A stretch of DNA of 64,000 bases, taken from assembly GCA_035634255.1 (NCBI GenBank), contig DASQDI010000089.1, positions 1 through 64,000 of the forward strand, given 5' to 3'. This DNA is from DATLMR01 sp035634255 (GTDB lineage Bacteria; Acidobacteriota; Blastocatellia; UBA7656). Positions 43,748-50,056 of the stretch are shown piece after piece; position 1 is the first letter of the stretch, and each line of letters starts with the position of its first letter. Below the pieces are notes generated by a model. That model ran no database searches, was not told where the DNA came from, and was given only the letters and a program-made list of their open reading frames with translations. Both the position numbers and the translations under genes were made by a program.

Positions 43748-44200
43748 TCAGGTCTCGGGCAGGAGGCTTTTGATCAGGTCGACCAGACGGTCGAAGTTGA
43801 TGGGCTTGGTTAAATACCCGTCGAATCCCACGTCGTAAGCGGCCCGGAGGAAGCCGTCCGTATTGAATGCGGTTATCGCGATGATCGGGATCCTGCTCAG
43901 GGCCGGGTCTTCCCTCATCTTGCGCGCGGCCCCGAGCCCGTCGAGGACCGGCATGCCGAGGTCCATCAGTATGATGTCCGGATTGGAGAGCGTCGCCACG
44001 CTGATCGCCTCTTCGCCGTTGGTGGCGGTGACGACCCTGTAGCCGGCCTGCTGCAACGTCAGGCTTATCACGACTACATTATCGACCACGTCATCGACTA
44101 CGAGCACAAGACAATCCTTGGCCGGGGCATCTCGGTTATCGAGGGCCTCGGTCGAACCTTCCGGCTCTTCAAGCCTCGTGGTTGGAGGAGCCTTTTCCAT
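43748..44200 (-). CDS. Single-domain response regulator
   Basis: A 150-residue CheY-like receiver with an N-terminal 28-residue extension. Phosphoacceptor D80 lies in DIILMDLGMPVLDG; the acidic pair is D36-D37 (LVVDDV), the switch threonine lies in IIAITAFN and the lysine in YLTKPI. There is no output domain. I chose ATG 44200; an upstream in-frame start would translate 22 codons of element R5 (TLPALTPGPWPL). The cyclase lies just upstream of R5, so the regulator may be part of the same signalling cluster. Confidence 0.85.
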   Translation of the reverse strand: MEKAPPTTRLEEPEGSTEALDNRDAPAKDCLVLVVDDVVDNVVVISLTLQQAGYRVVTATNGEEAISVATLSNPDIILMDLGMPVLDGLGAARKMREDPALSRIPIIAITAFNTDGFLRAAYDVGFDGYLTKPINFDRLVDLIKSLLPET

Positions 44201-44216
44201 TGAAAGATGATACAAG

Positions 44217-44365
44217 GGATCAGGGGTCAGGGGCCAGGGGCCGGGGGTCAGGGCGGGAAGGGTCACGCCTCGCTCCCGTTAATGATTCGAAACCCTCTTT
44301 ATTAAACCCCTTTCGATTAAATCAAAATCACGAGTAGCAGCCCCGCCCCCGGCCACCGGCCCCTG
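44217..44365 (+). repeat. Interspersed intergenic element, copy R5
   Basis: A copy between two same-strand genes, starting with GGATCAGGGGTCAGGGGCC. It has a core CCCTCTTTATTAAACCCCTT followed by TCGATTAAATCAAAATC, and ends with CCGGCCACCGGCCCCTG at the TAG stop of the cyclase gene. Confidence 0.75.
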
Positions 44366-45967
44366 CTAATCGTACTTCACCTGGTAGGCTTCGACCGGGA
44401 TGCTCTTGCCTTTAACCATGATGTGGCCGAAGGGCTCGACGGTGAAGGCATCCCCGCTCTGCGCCAGGGTGGACCGGGCGATGATGATCTGCGACGGCTC
44501 GGCGACTTTTTCCAGCCGGGCCGCGAGGTTCACGTGGTCGCCTATCACGGTGTAGTCCGTCCTCTGCTCCGAGCCGATGTACCCCACCGTGACCGTGCCG
44601 GTGTTGATGCCGATCCCCATGCTGATCATCGGCAGCCCTTCCTTTTCCAACCCTTCGTTGAATTCCGAGAGCCGCCTCTGCATCGCTATGGCCGCGGATA
44701 TGGCGTTGGCCGCCGCCGCCGGGTCGGGGTAGGGCACGCCGAAAAGCGCCATGATCCCGTCCCCGATATATTTGTCGAGCATGCCCCCGTGCTCGAAGAT
44801 TATGGGAGTCATCGCGGCGAAATACTCGTTGAGGAGCTGGACCACCTCCTCCGGCGGCAGGTCTTCCGCTATGGACGTGAAGTCCCGGATGTCGGAGAAG
44901 AGAATAGTGACGACCTGATTCTTCCCTCCGAGCACCAGCTCTCCGGGGTTCGCCAGGATGTGCTCGACGACGTGCCTGGGCATGAACCGGCCATAGTCCG
45001 CGCGCGCGAGCGCCTCTTTCAACAACTGGTCGTGAGTCATCGCGTTTTCGACCGCCATAGAAGTCTGGGCCGCGATTGCATTCAGCATGTCGAGGTCGTC
45101 CGAGCTGAAGAGCTTCATCTTCCTCTGGCAATCGACGTATATCACCCCGACCACGCCGCTCTGGCCGATCAGAGGGGCGCACATCACCGACTGCACGCCC
45201 TGCACGGCGAGGGACGCCGAGCTCTCGAAGCGCTGGTCGGCCTGCGCGTCGATGGAGAGCAGGGAGACGCGCTCGGACAACACGCGGTCGAGCACGGTCC
45301 GGCTGATGGTGAACCTCTCGTCCCTGCGTCCCCCGTCGCGGAACTCCGTCGCGAACGGCGAGAGCTGGTCGCCATCTTTCAGCAGCACGATGAAGCGGTC
45401 GGCGGCCGTCGTGCGGAATATCATCTCGCTCACTTTTTTGAATATGTCCCCGAGCGAGAATACGGAGCTGAGCATCCGGCTCAGTTCGTAAAGGCGCGAC
45501 AGCACCTCGGCCTTCACCTGAAGGTCCGCGATCTCTTCGCGCGACAGGGCGGACGGGGGGTGCTCGCCCATGCGCCGGCCGGTGTCGTAGGTGATGTGCG
45601 CGGGGCTGCGCAGCAGAACGTTCTCGCCGATCTGGCCGTCCTCGAACCGCACGTCGAGGTGCTCGGGCCGGTCTTCGAACCGGAGGGAGTAAGAGCCTAT
45701 CGCGATCAGGTCTCCGTTGCGCAGCAGGGCCTCGTCGACGCGCTGCCCGTTCACGAAAGTCCCGTTGGCGCTCTTGAGATCGACCAGCCTGCACGCCTGC
45801 TCGGACCACTGCACGATGGCGTGCACGCGCGACACCTGGCTGTCGCTCAGGGAGATGTCGTTGACCGACAGGGAGCGCCCGATGCGGGTCTCCGGCCCCG
45901 ACAGCTCGAAAGTCGAAACGTCCCCCGAACCGGCCTTCTTTATAATCAGCTTCGGCGGCATACTCAC
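44366..45967 (-). CDS. FHA-GAF-class III adenylate cyclase
   Basis: A 533-residue cytoplasmic signalling enzyme. FHA domain (about 20-97; RSLSVNDISLSDSQVSRVHA, SANGTFVNG), GAF domain (about 165-315), then a class III cyclase domain (350-533). Catalytic residues are intact: metal aspartates D359 (FSDIRDF) and D403 (DKYIGDGIMALFG), adenine-selecting K399 and D471 (RTDYTVIGDH), and transition-state N480 and R484 (VNLAARLE). It should make cAMP, controlled by a small molecule or redox signal at the GAF domain and by phosphothreonine binding at FHA. The gene follows the phosphodiesterase gene after a 3-nt gap. Confidence 0.92.
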   Translation of the reverse strand: MSMPPKLIIKKAGSGDVSTFELSGPETRIGRSLSVNDISLSDSQVSRVHAIVQWSEQACRLVDLKSANGTFVNGQRVDEALLRNGDLIAIGSYSLRFEDRPEHLDVRFEDGQIGENVLLRSPAHITYDTGRRMGEHPPSALSREEIADLQVKAEVLSRLYELSRMLSSVFSLGDIFKKVSEMIFRTTAADRFIVLLKDGDQLSPFATEFRDGGRRDERFTISRTVLDRVLSERVSLLSIDAQADQRFESSASLAVQGVQSVMCAPLIGQSGVVGVIYVDCQRKMKLFSSDDLDMLNAIAAQTSMAVENAMTHDQLLKEALARADYGRFMPRHVVEHILANPGELVLGGKNQVVTILFSDIRDFTSIAEDLPPEEVVQLLNEYFAAMTPIIFEHGGMLDKYIGDGIMALFGVPYPDPAAAANAISAAIAMQRRLSEFNEGLEKEGLPMISMGIGINTGTVTVGYIGSEQRTDYTVIGDHVNLAARLEKVAEPSQIIIARSTLAQSGDAFTVEPFGHIMVKGKSIPVEAYQVKYD

Positions 45968-45970
45968 CTC

Positions 45971-46741
45971 CTACCACTCATACTCGCGCCCGATCTCGGC
46001 GACAAATACCGGGGGGGCCTCAAGCCGCGCGAGCTGCCGCACTACCTGCTCGCGGTTGCTGGGCTTGATGTGTACGGCAAAGACCTGCGCCTCTCTTTCG
46101 AGCTTTGTGAGGTCGCGGGCCAGCGTCCGCGGGGTGAAGTGCCTCGACGCGGCCGCGAGCTCCTCAAGCTCGTCCGGGTAAGAGACATCGACGAAGATCG
46201 CCTTCAGCCGCTCGCACCGGTTGGCCGCCCGCCATATCGCGTCGGTCGTGCAGGTGTCCGAGGTGAACAACACGGAGGCCGAGTCGTCCTCGACCAGCAG
46301 CCCCATCGTCTCGACGACGTGGTTGACCGGTATGGGGGTCACCTTAAGGCCCGCGATCCGCGTGGCCAGCAGCGGCTCAAGGGGGTGGAATTCGAGCGCG
46401 GGGCCGGCCCCGTTGGCGAGCGGAATCTTCTCGAAGTCCGGCCACACCTGATCGTTGAAGACGAATTCGCGCAGGGCGGAGATGACCGCGCGCGTGCCGT
46501 AGACCGTGATCGGCTCCGTCAGGCCGGTGAATGCCTCGGCTATGAAGATGGGCAGCGAAGCGGTGTGGTCGCTGTGAGAGTGCGTTATCACGATGTGGCG
46601 GAGAGAGGCCATCTCCTCCGGCGCGAGCGCCAGCCCGATGCTGCCGCCGTCGACGGCCAGACAGTCGTTAACCAGAAAAGAGGTCAACGCCTGATGCTGC
46701 GCGCCGGATGCGATGCTGCTCGGCAAGAGTTTGATTTTCAT
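45971..46741 (-). CDS. Class II 3',5'-cyclic-nucleotide phosphodiesterase (MBL fold)
   Basis: A 256-residue MBL-fold hydrolase with the class II PDE pattern: MKIKLLPSSIASGAQHQ, SFLVNDCLAVDGGS, metal motif THSHSDHTASLP (H54, H56, D58, H59), and VDVSYPDELEELA as in yeast PDE1 relatives. It is expected to hydrolyse cAMP or cGMP. The stop is 3 nt before the cyclase ATG, so synthesis and breakdown of the same messenger are encoded as one operon. It lies directly downstream of the cytochrome operon across element R6. Confidence 0.85.
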   Translation of the reverse strand: MKIKLLPSSIASGAQHQALTSFLVNDCLAVDGGSIGLALAPEEMASLRHIVITHSHSDHTASLPIFIAEAFTGLTEPITVYGTRAVISALREFVFNDQVWPDFEKIPLANGAGPALEFHPLEPLLATRIAGLKVTPIPVNHVVETMGLLVEDDSASVLFTSDTCTTDAIWRAANRCERLKAIFVDVSYPDELEELAAASRHFTPRTLARDLTKLEREAQVFAVHIKPSNREQVVRQLARLEAPPVFVAEIGREYEW

Positions 46742-46750
46742 GAATCTCCG

Positions 46751-46879
46751 GTTCAGGGGCCGGTGGTCAGTGGTCAGGAGTCAGGGGCTAAGGAAGGAGC
46801 ATCTCAGACTCTCTTTGTAGAATCCTTTTCGAGTATATCGAAATCTCAAGTTGCATCTCTGAATCCCGACCCCTGACCC
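46751..46879 (+). repeat. Interspersed intergenic element, copy R6
   Basis: A well-preserved copy between the FHA-cytochrome gene (ends TAG at 46880-46882) and the phosphodiesterase start. It has GGTCAGGAGTCAGGGGCTAA at the left, a core CAGACTCTCTTTGTAGAATCC, then TTTTCGAGTATATCGAAATC, and CCCGACCCCTGACCCC at the right end. Confidence 0.8.
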
Positions 46880-49800
46880 CTAGCTAATCTTAACCCCGAG
46901 GCTTTCGAGAAACTTCGTCGGCTTCTCGCCGCCTATCAGGGCGAACACGTAATCGTTCGGGATCCGCGCCTTCTCCTCCCCCGTCTTCACGTCTTTCAGT
47001 ACCACTTCGCCCTCTTTAATCTCTTTGATCTCGGCCCGAAAATACACCTTGATCCTGCCCTTATCCATGCAGTCGTACACGTTCATCTTGTTGCCCAACT
47101 TCAGGTCGGCTTTGAAATCGCTGCGCACGACCAGAGTCACTTCGTTGTCGCGCGTGAAGGTCATGCCGTCCCCGTCGCGCCTGAGGCCGCACAGGTCGAC
47201 CGCCGCCTCCACCGCCGAATTTCCCGCGCCCACGACGACGCACTTCCGGCCGGAATAGTCGTCGGGGTCCGTGAGCCTGTACTTGACCTTGCTGTCCTGG
47301 TAGGAGGCGGTCAGGGTCTCCGGGAACTGGCTGCCGCACGCCGCACAGCGGACTTGCGCGCCCTGCCGCGCGGCCCCGCACTTCACGCAATGCTTCACAA
47401 GTCCCGGCTGAAGTTTGATCGTCAACTCTTCGCCCGGCACTCTGAGCTTCATGGGGGTCCCGCGGTTGCCTATCGCGAGGATCACCGCGCGCGCCTTGTA
47501 AGCGGAGGTATCTTTTAATTTGCCCTTCTCCGTGACGACTCGGAAGAAGCCCTGCTCGCGCTTGATGTCTTTGCAACTCTCCTGGTCGTGAATCGCGATG
47601 CCGTTTGACTTCATCGTCCGCATCCAGCTTTCGAGTATCTGCTCTTTCTTGTCGCCGGCGCCCGCCAGAGGCAGCCCGCCCCTCGCGTCCATCGTGTCGG
47701 GCTTGAAGTAGATATATTTGCCCGCCGGGTACGCCTCGATGGTGCTCACGACCCGGTCCTGCTCTACGAGAATGTATTTGAGGCCGCGCTGCCGCGCGAT
47801 CACGGCGGCGGACAGCCCCGCGGGGCCCGCGCCGATCACGGCCACGTCGTAGTCGGCCTCGCCCGACGCCTCTCCGCGGAACGACTCGATTATGTGGTCC
47901 ACGACCTGCGCGCCTTCGTTAACGGCGTTCTTGATCAGGGGCACTCCCGACACGTCCCCGATCAGGTAGATGCCATCGACGTTGGTCATGAATCTCTGGT
48001 CCCGCGCCGGGACCTTCCTCGGCTGGATAACCTTCGTGGTGTTGATGACGATGCAGGCTTTCGGGTTGGTGGGGCATTCGACCTGGCAGCTTGTGTCCTC
48101 CATGCATTGATCGATGGCGACCGAAGTGGCGATCCCGTTGACGATGGCTAAGACATCGTGCGGGCACACTTCGACGCAGGCGTGGCAGCCTATGCAGAGC
48201 ACGGGGTCTATGACCGGGTGAGGGTAGGCCGGGCCGACCTCTTTGAGCTTGTCGAGGTCAAGCGACCGGCTCCCGAGCATGCCGCTCGATTCGGCCTGCC
48301 CGTCATGTTCGGCCCGCGGCCTCACGGTTTTGAAGAGGCTCCTGCGGCGAACGGTCCCCGCGAAGACCGCCGCGAGCCCGAACAGAATGGGCGCGCCGAC
48401 CAGCGCGAGCCATACCCTCCACGAGAGCGCGCCCATGCCCGAGATGAAGCCGCCCGCGGGCGCGTCGCGGTCCTGCCTTATCCGCCCGGCCTCTCCGACC
48501 CCCGCGAAGACGCGCGCGGTGGCGAGCCTGTCGGAGTCTTCACCGGGGCCGCCCGCTCCCAGGGTGGTGAAGTAGGCTTTCAGCTTCCTCTCGTCGTCTT
48601 CGGCAGAGGCGAGGAATTTGGCGAGGTCTTCGCTCTGGCCGTGCTGCTGATGACAGCCGTTGCAATTCGCCTGCACGCGCTCGACGCGGCCCTCGGAGAC
48701 CGAGGCGACCCCGTGGCACTTGGCGCACTCGTCGCGGGGCGAGTCACGATAGATGGCGCTGCCCCGCGTGCCGGAGTGGCAGTCTTTGCAGGTCATCCTG
48801 TCCTTCATCCTGCCCAGCTGGTGAACTCCGTGGAACTGGTCGTGGGGACTCAGAGTCGCCACGTATCCCGGCAGTCCCTTCCTCTTCACCTGCTCCGCCG
48901 AAAGCTTCCACTGCCACGTGCCGTTCGCTTTCGGGTAGCCGGTCACGCCCCCGTGCGGGATGGCGAGCGGGCTCCCGGCCCTCTCCCCGGTCTTTATCTC
49001 GTACGAGCCGTTGTGACAATTCGCGCACAGACCGTAGCTCATCAACCCCATCTCGGAGTCGGTCCCCTCGTGCTCCGTGTGACAGGCCGTGCAGCCCATG
49101 CCTTCCCGCTCGTGCGCGTCGTAGATGGCGGGCCGGAATGCCTGCGTCGTGTGGCAGTCTCCGCACTTGTTCTGCATCAGAGAGGTGATGCCGTGGCAGC
49201 TCGAACACGACCCGCCATTCGGTTGCAGGGCGACGTTGCGCGCGGGCGGGGCCGCCCCGGACTGCGCGGACGCCGAGTGCGCGGCCGAGAGAGGCCCCGG
49301 CGAGTAGGCTTCGTCGAAGAGATAAAGCGCGCCCAGCGAAGCGGCGGCGACCGCTATCACGCCCCACGCGAAGTACGATTTGCGCCAGAGCCTTTTCAGG
49401 TCGAGTGTAGGCCGCCAGTTCCATTGCGCCTTGCCCACCCTCTGATTCTCCTTTGGGTGGAGCGGCGTGCGGGCGTTGATCTTGCCGGCCTCGCGCCTGC
49501 GCTTCTCCCAGAACACGTCGAGAGCCTGCTGATCGATTGAAGGCAGCGCGGTGTTGAGCAGGCCCCTGCCGGGGAGCCGTCCCGTGGGAGGAACCCCCGC
49601 CCGCTTCTTCGCGGAAGCCACGGGCATCCTGACCAGCACCGTCGCGCCCGAGCCGTCGTCGACCGGAAGGACCTTGCTCGGGGTGAGGCCGAGCGCGTGC
49701 AGTTCCAGCTCCCGCTCGACCGTTATGGCGAGCGCGTTCCCGAGACGACTCGCGGCCAGAACGTACGGCCCGATCTGAATTATGTCCCCTTCGGAGAGCG

Positions 49801-50056
49801 GGCTCTTCTCCACAAGCTCGCCATTGAGCACAGTGCCGTTCGAGTTCGAAAGGTTGAAGAGCCAGAACTCGCCGTTGATCTCTTTTATCCCGGCGTGCGT
49901 GCGGGAGACCGCGCGGTGGTTGAGGACGAGGTCGTTGCCTATCAGGCGGCCGATGGTCAGCCCCTCGCTTTCGAGGGCCACGTCGTCGACGCCCCGGTCC
50001 TTGTCTTTCCTCTTAATGATGAAGTTACTCTTTGCGGACATAGCATCCCACTTCAT
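46880..50056 (-). CDS. FHA-heptahaem cytochrome-ferredoxin-flavoprotein fusion
   Basis: A 1058-residue inner-membrane fusion. Cytoplasmic FHA domain (30-100; LTIGRLIGNDLVLNHRAVSR, SNGTVLNG), helix (229-247), seven CxxCH haem sites (284-470) facing the periplasm, helix (547-568), ferredoxin CIGCHACVEVCP (621-632) plus CMEDTSCQVECP (651-662), and an FAD/NAD(P) oxidoreductase (735-1058) with VIGAGPAGLSA and VVGAGNSAVEA loops and an inserted zinc ribbon (CVKCG, CAACG). The start at 50056 forms an ATGA overlap with the upstream cNMP/Fe-S gene. It could pass electrons between cytoplasmic NAD(P)H and periplasmic haems. Last gene of the operon. Confidence 0.9.
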   Translation of the reverse strand: MKWDAMSAKSNFIIKRKDKDRGVDDVALESEGLTIGRLIGNDLVLNHRAVSRTHAGIKEINGEFWLFNLSNSNGTVLNGELVEKSPLSEGDIIQIGPYVLAASRLGNALAITVERELELHALGLTPSKVLPVDDGSGATVLVRMPVASAKKRAGVPPTGRLPGRGLLNTALPSIDQQALDVFWEKRRREAGKINARTPLHPKENQRVGKAQWNWRPTLDLKRLWRKSYFAWGVIAVAAASLGALYLFDEAYSPGPLSAAHSASAQSGAAPPARNVALQPNGGSCSSCHGITSLMQNKCGDCHTTQAFRPAIYDAHEREGMGCTACHTEHEGTDSEMGLMSYGLCANCHNGSYEIKTGERAGSPLAIPHGGVTGYPKANGTWQWKLSAEQVKRKGLPGYVATLSPHDQFHGVHQLGRMKDRMTCKDCHSGTRGSAIYRDSPRDECAKCHGVASVSEGRVERVQANCNGCHQQHGQSEDLAKFLASAEDDERKLKAYFTTLGAGGPGEDSDRLATARVFAGVGEAGRIRQDRDAPAGGFISGMGALSWRVWLALVGAPILFGLAAVFAGTVRRRSLFKTVRPRAEHDGQAESSGMLGSRSLDLDKLKEVGPAYPHPVIDPVLCIGCHACVEVCPHDVLAIVNGIATSVAIDQCMEDTSCQVECPTNPKACIVINTTKVIQPRKVPARDQRFMTNVDGIYLIGDVSGVPLIKNAVNEGAQVVDHIIESFRGEASGEADYDVAVIGAGPAGLSAAVIARQRGLKYILVEQDRVVSTIEAYPAGKYIYFKPDTMDARGGLPLAGAGDKKEQILESWMRTMKSNGIAIHDQESCKDIKREQGFFRVVTEKGKLKDTSAYKARAVILAIGNRGTPMKLRVPGEELTIKLQPGLVKHCVKCGAARQGAQVRCAACGSQFPETLTASYQDSKVKYRLTDPDDYSGRKCVVVGAGNSAVEAAVDLCGLRRDGDGMTFTRDNEVTLVVRSDFKADLKLGNKMNVYDCMDKGRIKVYFRAEIKEIKEGEVVLKDVKTGEEKARIPNDYVFALIGGEKPTKFLESLGVKIS

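Noticed and set aside
44201..44266. Upstream start of the response regulator
   Set aside because: It would translate element R5 sequence into a proline-rich leader that is not part of receiver domains; the ATG at 44200 is preferred.
44423..46876. 817-codon plus-strand open frame opposite the cyclase and phosphodiesterase
   Set aside because: Antisense artefact of high GC3; composition (Arg, His, Val, Asp) and lack of motifs differ from real genes, while the minus-strand frames have clear catalytic residues.
48160..48200. Eighth CxxCH (CIGCH) in the FHA-cytochrome fusion
   Set aside because: It is part of the ferredoxin motif CIGCHACVEVCP and lies on the cytoplasmic side, so it was not counted as a haem site.
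48158..49540. 460-codon plus-strand open frame opposite the FHA-cytochrome fusion
   Set aside because: Antisense shadow; the minus strand has seven haem motifs and other domains in order.
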